Source of the DNA: Metabacillus arenae
GTDB lineage: Bacteria > Bacillota > Bacilli > Bacillales > Bacillaceae
Length of the DNA: 64,000 nucleotides
Reading direction: 5' to 3'
Assembly (NCBI RefSeq): GCF_014773385.1
Contig: NZ_JACXAI010000009.1
Location: 29,564 to 93,563 of the forward strand
Part shown: one piece after another, positions 7,620 through 16,899 of the stretch
Layout of the letters: every line of letters starts with the position of its first letter
How positions within the stretch are numbered: the stretch's first letter is position 1
Translations under genes and position numbers: made by a program
The notes under the pieces: generated by a model
The model's input: the letters and a program-made list of their open reading frames with translations, nothing else
Told to the model about the DNA's origin: nothing
The model's database searches: none

Positions 7620-9113
7620 TTAATGGGAACAAGGTAACTCAATTATCATCGTTGTCCCTTTGTCAACCATGCTTTCAATTTGAATGGAACCATTATAGTG
7701 TGCAAGAATTCTTTTACAAACAACCAGGCCTAAGCCTGTCCCTGTTTCTTTCATTGTAAAGAAAGGATCGAAAATTTTATCCTGAATCGCTTCAGGAATC
7801 CCCTTCCCGTTATCAATAATCTTTATGACAGCAGCAGTACTCTCAAGGCAGGTAACAATTTTTAAGTTACCTCCTGAATGGGTAGCTTCCAGCGCATTTT
7901 TAGCAAGGTTTAAAACAACCTGTTTAATATGATCTTTATTACAAGTAACAACGATCTCTTGTTCGTTTCTAACAAACTGAAATTCTATTTGATGAAGTTT
8001 CGCTTCAGATGTAATGATGGGGACAAGCTCTTCAATAATCCTATTCAAGTCGTAATCTTTTTGAATTTCAGCTGTTGGTTTACCCAAAACCATAAATTCA
8101 CTTACAATTTGATTGATCCGCTGAATTTCCGTTTCAATAATAGAAAAATAAAATTGATCCTGCTCATTTTTGTATTTTTCCTTCAATATTTGAATAAAAC
8201 CACTGATCCCAGTTAAAGGATTCCGGATCTCATGTGCTGTACTTGCAGCAAGGGTGCCAACCAATTCGAGCTTTTGCGCATCATTTTGCAATCGTTCTAA
8301 TCTTGCAAATCTCTTAAGTCGCAAATATTGAATGAGTGTATAAACGATCGATAAACCTGCAAAGGCTGTAAAGAGAGGAAGAGCAGAATTTTTGAGGACT
8401 TCAGCAGACCTCACCCTCTCAGGTTTAGCTTCAATGACCCAATTGATTTCATCTAAGTGTATTTCCACCGGCTCCAAAGGCGACGATTCATTTTTTTCTC
8501 CGCTGGTAAGAACTACACTTTGATCTTCATTTTTTACTGTCATTTTTACAGAAGGGTTTAATACATTCATTATGTTTTGAAGATAATCAATTCGTATGGC
8601 AGCTAGCAGCATGTGCTGGTTAGAATCCTGTTCATTTGTAATTGGAGTACAGATTGTTAACACATCATGTCCTGAAATTGGACCATAAAAAGGACCGGAA
8701 ACAACCGTGCTTTTGGTTGAAAGAACGTTTTTTAAGGAACTTTTACTACCTATATCAATTGGATATTGAATTAATTGAGATCCGCTTTTAAATAAACCAT
8801 TTCTATCTGTGTAATAAATTCCTGAAAATCTTGGTTCTTTTCGCTTTGTTTCGATTAAATATTTTTGAATTGTATCAAGACTCTTTTCTTCTGTCAGGGC
8901 AGTAGCCATTGTTTCAAGTCGGGCTTTCGTTTGGCTAATCAATTGATCAATCTGCTGTTTATGAATTGTAGCCATAAAATGGACTTCTTCCCGATGCTTC
9001 TTTTCTATTGAATCTTCATTGATTTTGATAATGCTTGCTGAAATGATGATAAATGGCACGATCACAAAACAAACATAATGAAGAGCTTTTTTAAAAACCT
9101 TGGAATGAATCAA
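7620..9113 (-). CDS. kinD: sensor histidine kinase with extracellular Cache-like domain, KinD-like
   Basis: A 497-residue membrane kinase. A first transmembrane helix at about residues 12-28 and a second at about 245-265 bracket an extracytoplasmic region of about 220 residues of dCache type. The cytoplasmic part holds the H-box ASTAHEIRNPLTGI near residue 293, the N-box NLAKNALEA, the G1 box DNGKGIP and a GTGLGL G2 box. The H-box form is that of the sporulation kinases that feed the Spo0F-Spo0B-Spo0A relay. No adjacent response regulator exists, which fits an orphan sporulation kinase. B. subtilis kinD lies in the same place between spo0E and motAB. TTG at 9113 is the start, with GGAGAG upstream. 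Confidence 0.78.
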   Translation of the reverse strand: MIHSKVFKKALHYVCFVIVPFIIISASIIKINEDSIEKKHREEVHFMATIHKQQIDQLISQTKARLETMATALTEEKSLDTIQKYLIETKRKEPRFSGIYYTDRNGLFKSGSQLIQYPIDIGSKSSLKNVLSTKSTVVSGPFYGPISGHDVLTICTPITNEQDSNQHMLLAAIRIDYLQNIMNVLNPSVKMTVKNEDQSVVLTSGEKNESSPLEPVEIHLDEINWVIEAKPERVRSAEVLKNSALPLFTAFAGLSIVYTLIQYLRLKRFARLERLQNDAQKLELVGTLAASTAHEIRNPLTGISGFIQILKEKYKNEQDQFYFSIIETEIQRINQIVSEFMVLGKPTAEIQKDYDLNRIIEELVPIITSEAKLHQIEFQFVRNEQEIVVTCNKDHIKQVVLNLAKNALEATHSGGNLKIVTCLESTAAVIKIIDNGKGIPEAIQDKIFDPFFTMKETGTGLGLVVCKRILAHYNGSIQIESMVDKGTTMIIELPCSH

Positions 9114-9378
9114 TTTTCATCTCTCCGTTAAGCATATATGGAACTAATTATAGCACCAATTATAAGGTGAGTGTATGACAATAAGAAGGCTGTTTTTGTA
9201 CACTTTTATTTGCTGTCACCAAATAATAAAGTCAAGAGTCGTTTTGTCTAAAAGCAAGTTTGACGACTTATCAATTTCCTTTATTATGAAAGGTAAAGTA
9301 TTTCCCTTTTTATTCTGACTAAAGATATTGATTTGTGTTAGTTTATAGGTAAAGAAGTATATAAAGGGGAACAATCTA

Positions 9379-10953
9379 ATGGAAAAAGTAGACTTAACGA
9401 TTATTGAAACAAGTGATATCCATGGTAACGTTTATCCACATTCATACAGCAATCATGAAAGTCTGCCCTTAGGCTTAGCAAGAATTTCTACATATATTAA
9501 ACAAGAAAGATCCAAAAAAGAAAATTTATTGTTAATTGATAATGGAGATCTAATCCAAGGAACCCCACTAACCTACCATTATGTAAAAAAACTAAGTGAG
9601 CAAAAAAATCCAATGATTAAATTGCTGAATGCCTTAAGCTTCGACGCAGCTATCGTCGGTAATCATGAATTTAATTATGGAAAGGACATTCTCATAAAAG
9701 CAGTAGATGAATCGAATTTCCCTTGGCTTTCTGCAAATATTTTAAATCAAGACACGAATGAACCTTTTTTTGGAAATTCATACATCATAAAGAGTTTTGC
9801 TGGAGTAAAGGTTGCGATATTAGGGGCAACAACACACTACATTCCTAATTGGGAAGAGCCAGAGCATATTAAAGGAATCCACTTTGAGGACGCTTTAGAA
9901 ACAATTAAAAAGTGGGTAAGGGAAATTAGAGAGGTCGAGAAGCCTGATATCCTGTTAGTTTCTTATCACGGCGGGTTTGAGCGGGATATTGTAACTGGAG
10001 AAGAAACGGAAGCTCCAACAGGAGAAAATCAAGCATACCGGATTTGTAAAGAAGTAGGAGAGATTGATATCCTGTTAACAGGGCATCAGCATAGGCAAAT
10101 AGCTTCAGAGCTGAATGGAGTTTTAATCTTACAACCTGGGTTCAACGGACAAGCTGTCGGCAAAATAGAATTGACGTTATCACAGCAAGAACATACTATG
10201 AAATGGAAGATCGATCGTTCCTCTGTAAAGGTGGATCCACTTGATACCTATGAAATAGATCATGAAATTCTCGAGTGTGTAAATGAATATGAAGAAGCGG
10301 CACAAGCATGGCTTGATCAGCCAATTGGCCATATTCAAGGGGACATGGAAATACATGATCCATTTAGTCTCCGCCTGGAGGACAATCCCCTGATTGAGTT
10401 CATAAACAAGGTTCAAATGGAAGCTGCTGGTGTAGATATATCAAATACAGCTCTATTTCATAATCATTCACCAGGCTTTAAAGAGAGTGTAACAATAAGG
10501 GATATTGTTTCAAATTACATATATCCGAACACGCTGAAAGTGATTCGGTTAAAAGGCCATGATATTAAAGGAGCTCTAGAACGCTCTGCCACGTATTTTA
10601 CGTTGACAGAAGAAGGAGAAATAAAGGTTAATCCCACTTTCTCTTCACCAAAGCCGCAGCATTACAATTATGATATGTGGGAAGGGATCGATTATATTCT
10701 GGATATCTCACAACCTGTAGGAGAAAGAGTAGTTAAATTGGTTTATAAAGGAATGCCGATGAATCTTCATAAAGAATATGATGTTGTTATGAATAACTAT
10801 AGAGCTGGCGGGGGCGGAGAGTATACGATGTTTAAAGGGAAACCAGTAATCAAGGATATTCCGCTTGATATGTCAGAGCTCATTGCAAATTATCTGCTTG
10901 AATTTAAAACTTTTAAAGCAACAGTCAACCATAATTGGAAAGTCATTTGGTGA
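9379..10953 (+). CDS. 5'-nucleotidase / 2',3'-cyclic-nucleotide phosphodiesterase family metallophosphatase
   Basis: A 524-residue two-domain enzyme. The N-terminal calcineurin-like domain shows the metal ligands in ETSDIHGN (residues 10-17), DNGDLIQG (near 54), GNHEFNYG (near 94), SYHGGFE (near 195) and TGHQHRQ (near 235). The C-terminal 5'-nucleotidase domain (about 325-520) carries the substrate-binding NNYRAGGGGEY. There is no signal peptide, so this copy acts in the cytoplasm, unlike secreted YfkN. It releases phosphate from nucleotides or cyclic nucleotides. AAAGGGGA precedes the ATG. A stem-loop follows. Confidence 0.88.
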   Translation: MEKVDLTIIETSDIHGNVYPHSYSNHESLPLGLARISTYIKQERSKKENLLLIDNGDLIQGTPLTYHYVKKLSEQKNPMIKLLNALSFDAAIVGNHEFNYGKDILIKAVDESNFPWLSANILNQDTNEPFFGNSYIIKSFAGVKVAILGATTHYIPNWEEPEHIKGIHFEDALETIKKWVREIREVEKPDILLVSYHGGFERDIVTGEETEAPTGENQAYRICKEVGEIDILLTGHQHRQIASELNGVLILQPGFNGQAVGKIELTLSQQEHTMKWKIDRSSVKVDPLDTYEIDHEILECVNEYEEAAQAWLDQPIGHIQGDMEIHDPFSLRLEDNPLIEFINKVQMEAAGVDISNTALFHNHSPGFKESVTIRDIVSNYIYPNTLKVIRLKGHDIKGALERSATYFTLTEEGEIKVNPTFSSPKPQHYNYDMWEGIDYILDISQPVGERVVKLVYKGMPMNLHKEYDVVMNNYRAGGGGEYTMFKGKPVIKDIPLDMSELIANYLLEFKTFKATVNHNWKVIW

Positions 10954-10987
10954 TGTTTGATGGAGTTATTCCAGTAATCTGAAAAGA

Positions 10988-11026
10988 GGAGGTGGAACAA
11001 TTTTGCGTTTTAATCTATCCACCTCC
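10988..11026 (+). terminator. stem-loop after the nucleotidase gene
   Basis: GGAGGTGGA (10988-10996) pairs perfectly with TCCACCTCC (11018-11026) across a 21-base loop. Only a weak T-rich tail follows, so termination is plausible but not strong. Confidence 0.5.
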
Positions 11027-11116
11027 CTAATTTCTTCAAAACTTGACATACACTTATTATTTGCTATATTATTTATTTAGAATTCAAGATATTTTTCACT
11101 CGAAGGATTGATTACC

Positions 11117-11563
11117 GTGAGCAATAAACAAAGTGAGCAGTCTTTAAAATTTTTTATTGTGCTTTCAAGAGCCTTTCGTGCCATTAATGATTTGGTCAAT
11201 AAACAGATTCACACATTTGGGTTGAATCCTACAGAATTTGCTGTTCTTGAGCTTTTATATCATAAAGGAGATCAGCCTTTACAGCAAATCGGCGGAAAAA
11301 TCCTGCTTGCCAGCGGGAGTATAACATATGTAGTTGACAAGCTTGAACAAAAAAACCTTCTCGCTCGTAAAGCATGTGAGAAAGATCGCCGTGTCACATA
11401 TGCTCATATTACTGAGGATGGCAAACAACTCATCGAAGAAATTTTTCCAACTCATGAAGAGAGAATTAATGAAATTATCAGCATTCTTTCTGAAGAAGAA
11501 AAGCAATCAGCCATTGAGCTGATTAAAAAAGTAGGATACCATGCAAACGATTTGGCCAAATAG
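11117..11563 (+). CDS. MarR family transcriptional regulator
   Basis: A 148-residue winged-helix repressor. The central part reads LNPTEFAVLELLYHKGDQP (helices 2-3), then ASGSITYVVDKLEQKNLL (recognition helix), then the DRRVTYAHIT wing. This is the MhqR/YusO type. GTG at 11117 is preferred because AAGGA stands nine bases upstream; the TTG at 11108 would leave no room for a ribosome site. The protein has a Cys near the wing (RKACEKDRR), which could sense thiol stress, as known for some relatives. Its target genes are not obvious from the neighbourhood. Confidence 0.88.
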   Translation: MSNKQSEQSLKFFIVLSRAFRAINDLVNKQIHTFGLNPTEFAVLELLYHKGDQPLQQIGGKILLASGSITYVVDKLEQKNLLARKACEKDRRVTYAHITEDGKQLIEEIFPTHEERINEIISILSEEEKQSAIELIKKVGYHANDLAK

Positions 11564-11585
11564 CTTTCACAAAGTGTGAAGGCTA
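11561..11585 (+). terminator. terminator overlapping the marR stop codon
   Basis: TAGC-TTCACA (from 11561, which includes the TAG stop) pairs with TGTGAA-GGCTA ending at 11585, followed by TTTTAT. Confidence 0.8.
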
Positions 11586-11609
11586 TTTTATCAGTTAAGA
11601 AAGTTTAAG

Positions 11610-11765
11610 TTAATTAAAGTATTAACGTGTTAATGAATGTTATCATTGTCCAGCTCCGAGCGCCATCGGCTCGAGGTCACAAGTCAATCCGTCAAGAAGG
11701 TTAAAGAACAACCTTCTTGACGGATTGACTTGTGCTTGTCGCCGATAGGCGGGCGCTCTGCGCTT
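11610..11765. repeat. dispersed hairpin repeat, copy 1
   Basis: A perfect 25-bp stem (11678-11702 with 11710-11734, loop of seven bases) is extended outward by GAGCGCC/GGCGCTC pairing to 11658-11758. A 44-base conserved leader (11610-11653, ending ATCATTGTCCAG) precedes it. The leader and the inner GAAGGTTAAAGAACAACCTTC recur at 37461-37542. The element has the look of the large dispersed stem-loop repeats of bacilli. It does not code for anything I can support. Confidence 0.88.
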
Positions 11766-11803
11766 TTCGTTCTTTACTAAAAATTTTGCACATGAGAGTT
11801 TTT

Positions 11804-11840
11804 AAGGGTGGCTAACCCAATTTAAGAGTTAGCCACCCTT
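11804..11840. terminator. strong stem-loop in the marR-araC gap
   Basis: A perfect 13-bp stem AAGGGTGGCTAAC (11804-11816) / GTTAGCCACCCTT (11828-11840), followed by GTGTTTTC. No gene ends next to it, so it may be a relic or a terminator for long transcripts. The rest of 11841-12117 shows nothing recognisable. Confidence 0.6.
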
Positions 11841-12117
11841 GTGTTTTCTAAAATATACTATCAAAGCTCATTTTTTTCGTTACTCGGAAGGGGTCATTTA
11901 TGTTCATTTTTAAAATGTCCGAAAATATAGGCATACTAGTGATTCCGCATTGTTCAGCAACAGTGGAAATCTTCTCGTTGCAGCTGCTTAAAAGATCTTT
12001 TGGCTAATATAAAAAACCATTAAAGAACGTATCGTTGAGTATTTATTAGCTTAATTTGAGAATAAATAAAATGAAACCAATGTCAGGCGAACAAGGTTTT
12101 TTTTATGACAGCTCCTA

Positions 12118-12948
12118 TTAATTTGGCTTTTTGTGAAAATACAGCTGGCGATACTCAGTCGGGGTCATGCTTTCTTGTTCCAAAAATCGTTTATTAAAAT
12201 AGCTAATACTCGGATAGCCTGTTTTTATCGCAATTTCTTTTATCGTCAGCTCTTTATTATCTAAAAGCAACTGTTTACTCTTTTGAAGTCGGCATAATGT
12301 GATAAACTCCATCGGTGTCATTTGTGTGGCGCGTTTAAATAATCGGCAAAAATAATAGGTGCTCACTCCTGCTTGTTCTGCCCAATAATCCAGTTCAAAT
12401 GGGTCACATGCTTTACTTTGCATGATTGGCAGCAGGACTTGAATCCGATCGTTTAATTCTAGTCTTCTATCAGATCTTCGAGGGACAACATTGGTAATGA
12501 ACTCCATCAAAAAAGTGTAGGTTAATGTTGATAATCGAGACAAATGCAAAAAACTATTTTCCTCTGCCTCTAGGAGAAGCTGTTCATGAGCTTTTTCTAA
12601 TGTTGGCACATGTTGAACATTCCAAAGTGAAAAGCGATAGAAGCCTCTTTCAGATAAAAATTGATTGAGGATGCTCCCGTAAAAATGAACCCAGCGAATA
12701 TTCCACGGATTATTTTTGCTGCTATAATACCGCTGCTCCTGCATTGGAAAGTATAAAAAAGCATCCCCGCGTTTTAACGAATATTGCTTTCCGTCGATTT
12801 CAACAAATCCAGATCCAGAGAGAATAAAATGGATACTAAAATTATTCAGGGTTCCTACTTTTCGATTTACTTCATGTCCAGGCTCATCCCAATACCAGCC
12901 AATCGATTCAGGCAGAATCATATATTCCTGTTCATTTAGCGTGGGCAA
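12118..12948 (-). CDS. AraC family transcriptional regulator with cupin sensor
   Basis: A 276-residue regulator. Residues about 20-100 form a cupin ligand-binding domain (GSGFVEIDGKQYSLKRGDAFLYFP); residues about 175-270 form two helix-turn-helix motifs, the second in IKEIAIKTGYPSISYFNKRF. The TTG at 12948 lacks a well-spaced ribosome site; an in-frame CTG at 12966, after AAAGGGTGAT, may be the true start and would add six residues. It is divergent from the Gfo/Idh and aldo/keto reductase pair, so it probably controls them in response to a sugar derivative. Confident as to family, not as to ligand. Confidence 0.88.
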   Translation of the reverse strand: MPTLNEQEYMILPESIGWYWDEPGHEVNRKVGTLNNFSIHFILSGSGFVEIDGKQYSLKRGDAFLYFPMQEQRYYSSKNNPWNIRWVHFYGSILNQFLSERGFYRFSLWNVQHVPTLEKAHEQLLLEAEENSFLHLSRLSTLTYTFLMEFITNVVPRRSDRRLELNDRIQVLLPIMQSKACDPFELDYWAEQAGVSTYYFCRLFKRATQMTPMEFITLCRLQKSKQLLLDNKELTIKEIAIKTGYPSISYFNKRFLEQESMTPTEYRQLYFHKKPN

Positions 12949-13090
12949 TAAATATTGTCTTTGCAGCTGATATCACCCTTTCATAGCAATATTCTTTCAT
13001 ATGTAGAGCAATAAGATTCTATTTTTATTTTATTATGAGTTTAATATAATGGCAATATAGTATTAAATTTACAAAAAGGAGTGGGAAGGA

Positions 13091-14089
13091 ATGAAGAAGG
13101 TGCGATGGGGGATCATCGGGTGTGCAGGCATTGCAAAGCGTGCTGTCATCCCTGGAATTCAACAATCTGAAACATGTGAAGTCACTGCGATTGCCAGCCG
13201 AAGACTAGAAAAAGCTAAAAAAACAGCTGAAGAATTGAATATACCAACTGCATATGGAAGTTATGAAGAATTACTTGCCGACCCAAATATTGATGGCGTT
13301 TACATTCCGCTTCCAAATCATTTACATAAGGAATGGACGATTCGTGCAGCAGAAGCCGGTAAACATGTATTATGTGAAAAGCCTTTAGCAATTCATGCAA
13401 AGGAAGCGCAAGAAATGGTGATAGCATGTGAAAAAGTTGGTGTCGTATTTGCTGAAGCATTCATGTATCGTTACCATCCGCGCTATGCGATGATTCAGGA
13501 CTTTCTAAAATCGGGCGAAATTGGAGAGCTGCGTGGCATCCATGGAACATTTACCTTTAACAACTCAAATGACAATGGGAATGTTCGTTTTAAGCAAGAA
13601 TGGGGCGGCGGCTCTCTATATGATGTGGGAGTTTACCCAATTAGTGCGGCGCGGATGCTGCTGGGAGAGGAACCACAAGCTGCCACTGTACACGCCTTTT
13701 TTTCTAATGAACACGATAATGTAGATATGATGGCATCCGGCATTCTTGAGTTCAACCATGGCGTGGCCCTAACCTTCGATTGTGGAATGTGGGCAGCCTT
13801 TAGAAATAATCTTGAAATTGTAGGAACAGAAGGTCGAATTGAAGTTCCTTCCGCTTTTATTGCCAGTCAGAATGAACAAGATAACTTTTTTGTGATTACG
13901 CAAGAAGGCCGCAGGGAAGTAGAAGTCCCACGATTGAATCAATACTCCTTGCAAGCGGACGCTTTGGCAAGAAGTATTCTAAATGGAGAGCCTCTCCCAT
14001 ATCCAGCTGCCGATGCAATCCTTAATATGAAGGTTGTTGATGCTTGTTTAACATCGGCAAGAGAACGCCGTCGAGTTGAAATTTCATGA
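13091..14089 (+). CDS. Gfo/Idh/MocA family NAD(P)-dependent oxidoreductase
   Basis: A 332-residue dehydrogenase. Its N-terminal Rossmann domain begins WGIIGCAGIAKRAVIPG. The conserved EKP motif (HVLCEKPLA, near residues 93-101) carries the catalytic Lys. The C-terminal alpha/beta domain contains GGGSLYDVGVYPI, with the Asp-x-x-x-x-His/Tyr type active-site element (near residue 175). Such enzymes oxidise inositols, glucosides or 1,5-anhydro sugars. AAAAAGGAGTG precedes the ATG. It is followed at once by an aldo/keto reductase, forming a two-gene catabolic unit opposite an AraC regulator. The substrate is not deducible. Confidence 0.88.
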   Translation: MKKVRWGIIGCAGIAKRAVIPGIQQSETCEVTAIASRRLEKAKKTAEELNIPTAYGSYEELLADPNIDGVYIPLPNHLHKEWTIRAAEAGKHVLCEKPLAIHAKEAQEMVIACEKVGVVFAEAFMYRYHPRYAMIQDFLKSGEIGELRGIHGTFTFNNSNDNGNVRFKQEWGGGSLYDVGVYPISAARMLLGEEPQAATVHAFFSNEHDNVDMMASGILEFNHGVALTFDCGMWAAFRNNLEIVGTEGRIEVPSAFIASQNEQDNFFVITQEGRREVEVPRLNQYSLQADALARSILNGEPLPYPAADAILNMKVVDACLTSARERRRVEIS

Positions 14090-14102
14090 GGAGGTATTCT
14101 GT

Positions 14103-15044
14103 ATGAAAACGATTACCATTCCAGGCTTAGCAAAACCAGTAACAACACTTATCCAAGGATCTGATTATTTTAGGCCAAGTATTTATGACAAGGTTTGCAG
14201 TGTACTAGATCGATATGTTGCAATCGGTGGAACCACTATTGACACCGCTCACATTTATTGTGGAGGAGAAAGTGAGGTTGCGATCGGGCAATGGATAAAG
14301 GATCGCAACAATCGGGAGGATGTGGTGATCCTGACGAAAGGGGCACATCACGATCAAAACGGTCCTCGTGTAAATCCAGAAGCCATTTTCAAAGATCTAT
14401 TTGAGAGCTTAGAACGGCTCGGAACTGATTATATCGATTTATATGCTCTGCATCGTGATGATCCTTCGGTACAAGTTAGCGTCATTATTGAGGCATTAAA
14501 TGAACATATCAAAGCTGGGCGCATAAAAGCCATAGGCGCATCAAATTGGACGGTTAAACGATTACAGGAAGCAAATGAATATGCAGCTTCAAATCGGTTA
14601 GTAGGCTTCACCTTCAGTAGTCCTAATTTAAGCTTAGCAAAGGCAAAAGAGCCTTTTTGGGATGGTTGTGTTTCTGCTGATGCATCTGATTGTGCCTGGC
14701 ACCAGGAACATCAGTTCCCAATTCTATCCTGGTCTTCTCAAGCAAGAGGCTTCTTTACAGGCCGCTTTACGCCTGAGGATCGAAGCAATGAAGACCTTGT
14801 CCGTGTATTCTATAGTGAAGACAACTGGGAGCGTCTGCGTCGCGCTGGACAATTAGCGAAAGAAAAGGACGTCAGTACTATCCAAATTGCTCTTGCTTAT
14901 GTGCTTAATCAACCCTTTCCATCCTGTGCTCTAATTGGTGCACAGAATGAGGAAGAATTACTTTCTTGTTATGAAGGCTCCAAAATCGTTTTGACGAAAG
15001 ATGAATTAAATTGGTTGGAGCATGTTGAAAAAAATGTAAGCTAG
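14103..15044 (+). CDS. aldo/keto reductase
   Basis: A 313-residue barrel oxidoreductase with the catalytic Asp/Tyr in GGTTIDTAHIYCGGESE (near residue 47), Lys in VILTKGAHHD (near 79), and His in IDLYALHRDD (near 117). An upstream TTG at 14076 would lengthen it, but GAGGAGG at 14088-14094 points to the ATG at 14103, thirteen bases after the previous stop. It shares a transcript with the Gfo/Idh enzyme and probably acts on a related carbohydrate. The Tyr-to-His spacing and C-terminal ALIGAQNEEEL cofactor loop are intact. Confidence 0.87.
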   Translation: MKTITIPGLAKPVTTLIQGSDYFRPSIYDKVCSVLDRYVAIGGTTIDTAHIYCGGESEVAIGQWIKDRNNREDVVILTKGAHHDQNGPRVNPEAIFKDLFESLERLGTDYIDLYALHRDDPSVQVSVIIEALNEHIKAGRIKAIGASNWTVKRLQEANEYAASNRLVGFTFSSPNLSLAKAKEPFWDGCVSADASDCAWHQEHQFPILSWSSQARGFFTGRFTPEDRSNEDLVRVFYSEDNWERLRRAGQLAKEKDVSTIQIALAYVLNQPFPSCALIGAQNEEELLSCYEGSKIVLTKDELNWLEHVEKNVS

Positions 15045-15162
15045 AAATTTATTTTTTAAAAACAACCCGTCATACTAGAAAATGAAGTGTTAAACCGTTT
15101 ACTAAATACCTCAAATGAAAATTTCGAACAATCAAGTGCTTTCCTTTAGTAGGTTTGCACTG

Positions 15163-15197
15163 AAAAGAGGAATCTCAGTTTCTGAGCTTCCTCTTTT
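15163..15197 (-). terminator. terminator of motAB
   Basis: AAAAGAGGAA-CTCAG pairs with CTGAG-TTCCTCTTTT (15163-15197), with the motB stop codon at its edge. A and T runs flank the stem. Confidence 0.88.
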
Positions 15198-15940
15198 TAG
15201 TCAACTTCATTCGGCAAAATCAGAATTTCGACTCTCCTATTTTTCTCTCTCCCTTGCGGTGTATCGTTAGAGGCGAAGGGGCTATATTCACCCAATCCTT
15301 TTGCACTGAACAATTTAGGGTTCAATTGTTTATTCTCAATTAATAATTTCATAAAGCTTATTGCCCGCATAACGCTTAAATGCCAGTTTGATTCAAACTG
15401 AGAGTTTTGGATGGGGACATTATCGGTATGCCCGCTAATGATAATATTTCTTGGAGGATTCATGATAAGCAACTCAGAAATTTCTTTTGCTAAACTCTGA
15501 TCCTCACTTCGAATGGTAGCACTGCCCGAATCAAAGAAGATATTATCGACAATTGTAATAAGAAGACCTTCATCTGTCAGATTTGTTTTAAGACTCGCTT
15601 GTAGTTTGTTTTCTTGAATATACGAATTAATCTTCTCCTGTACTTCTTTTAATTTTTCTTTTTCCAATTGTCTAAGTTTATCAAGATCCTTACTTTTTTG
15701 CGTCGGTTGTTCTATGGGTATTTCATCCACTGGACTTGAATATTCCATAACACCTGTCCCGCCAGTAAAGACACTGTTAAAGGCTCTCGATAACATTTGG
15801 AATTTTTGAGCATCTACAGAGCTCATTGCGAATAAAACGATAAACAATGCCAGCAACAAAGTTAAGATATCAGCATAAGGAATGAGCCAAGATTCATCTA
15901 TATGATCTTGTTCGGCTTTTTTCTTCCGTCTTCTAGCCAT
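15197..15940 (-). CDS. motB: flagellar motor stator protein MotB
   Basis: A 247-residue stator subunit. A basic N-terminus is followed by one membrane helix (IPYADILTLLLALFIVLFAM) that carries the proton-binding Asp24. The C-terminal OmpA-like domain (about 115-245) anchors to peptidoglycan and shows ISGHTDNVPI and NRRVEILIL. The ATG at 15940 is chosen over the TTG at 15958 since AAGGAGAG lies between them. It overlaps the motA stop by eight bases, indicating translational coupling. Its sequence follows the proton-type B. subtilis MotB closely, not the sodium-type MotS. It sits beside motA, as in B. subtilis near clpE. Confidence 0.95.
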   Translation of the reverse strand: MARRRKKKAEQDHIDESWLIPYADILTLLLALFIVLFAMSSVDAQKFQMLSRAFNSVFTGGTGVMEYSSPVDEIPIEQPTQKSKDLDKLRQLEKEKLKEVQEKINSYIQENKLQASLKTNLTDEGLLITIVDNIFFDSGSATIRSEDQSLAKEISELLIMNPPRNIIISGHTDNVPIQNSQFESNWHLSVMRAISFMKLLIENKQLNPKLFSAKGLGEYSPFASNDTPQGREKNRRVEILILPNEVD

Positions 15941-16724
15941 TGACTTGCTCTCCTTCAACTAATAAGTTCTTTCTGTCCTTGGCAGGTAAATAAGTTGCCA
16001 GCTTTTGCTCAATTGCTTTTGGTGATTGCCCTTCCAGTAAAGACAGAACACCTTCAATCATGACATAACGAACTTTTATTTCCTGTTTCGATTTCCTTTT
16101 CAACTTATTGGCAAAAGGGTGCCAAAGCATATAGCCTGAAAAGATCCCCATAAGGGTAGCGACGAAGGCAGCGCCGATTGCTTCCCCTAATGCTGTTGTA
16201 TCATCCATATGAGAAAGAGCAGCAATTAAACCTAAAACAGCGCCTAGTACTCCTAATGTCGGTGCATAGGTACCTGCTTGGGTAAAAATACTTGCTCCAG
16301 CTAAATGCCGTTCCTCCATTGCCTCAATTTCCTCGTTCATGACATCACGGATAAATTCTGCATTCTGGCCATCAACAGCCATAGTGAGCCCATTTATTAA
16401 AAACTCATCATCCACTTCTGAAAGCTTTGCTTCAAGAGCGAGCAAGCCCTCTCTTCGTGCTACCTGGGCCCATTCTGAAAACAACGGAATTAATTCCTGT
16501 ATTGTAATATTTTTTTTCTCTCTAAAAATAACCCCGAATAATTTTGGTACTCGTTTAATTTCATTTGTTGGAAATCCAATGACAACGGTGGCAATCGTTC
16601 CAACAATAATAACCATGATTGCCGCAGGGTTTAAAAGAACAACAAGATTAACCCCTTTTAAAACCATTCCGACCCCAACAGCAATAAATCCTAAAATTAT
16701 TCCAATAATCGATGTTTTGTCCAT
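15933..16724 (-). CDS. motA: flagellar motor stator protein MotA
   Basis: A 263-residue protein with four membrane helices, two near the N-terminus and two at about 145-195. The cytoplasmic loop has WAQVARREGLLALE, the Arg/Glu region that contacts FliG. The QAGTYAPTLGVLGAVLG helix with its conserved Pro is intact. Together with MotB it forms the proton-driven stator. The ATG at 16724 is preferred over TTG 16733, because AAAGGA needs the extra spacing. The gene heads a two-gene operon. Confidence 0.95.
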   Translation of the reverse strand: MDKTSIIGIILGFIAVGVGMVLKGVNLVVLLNPAAIMVIIVGTIATVVIGFPTNEIKRVPKLFGVIFREKKNITIQELIPLFSEWAQVARREGLLALEAKLSEVDDEFLINGLTMAVDGQNAEFIRDVMNEEIEAMEERHLAGASIFTQAGTYAPTLGVLGAVLGLIAALSHMDDTTALGEAIGAAFVATLMGIFSGYMLWHPFANKLKRKSKQEIKVRYVMIEGVLSLLEGQSPKAIEQKLATYLPAKDRKNLLVEGEQVNG

Positions 16725-16899
16725 TTTTATCAAATCCTTTATAAAGCTTACTTGCTTTTAATATCGTCAAATCTCTTTGCATCTTTAGGATTTCTAGAAT
16801 CTGCACCCTAAATAGAATGAGTGATGAAAAAAGGAGATTTTCCAACATTCACGAATTAAGAAGGGACGATCTATTACATAAGTAAAGGTGGAGGATTAG

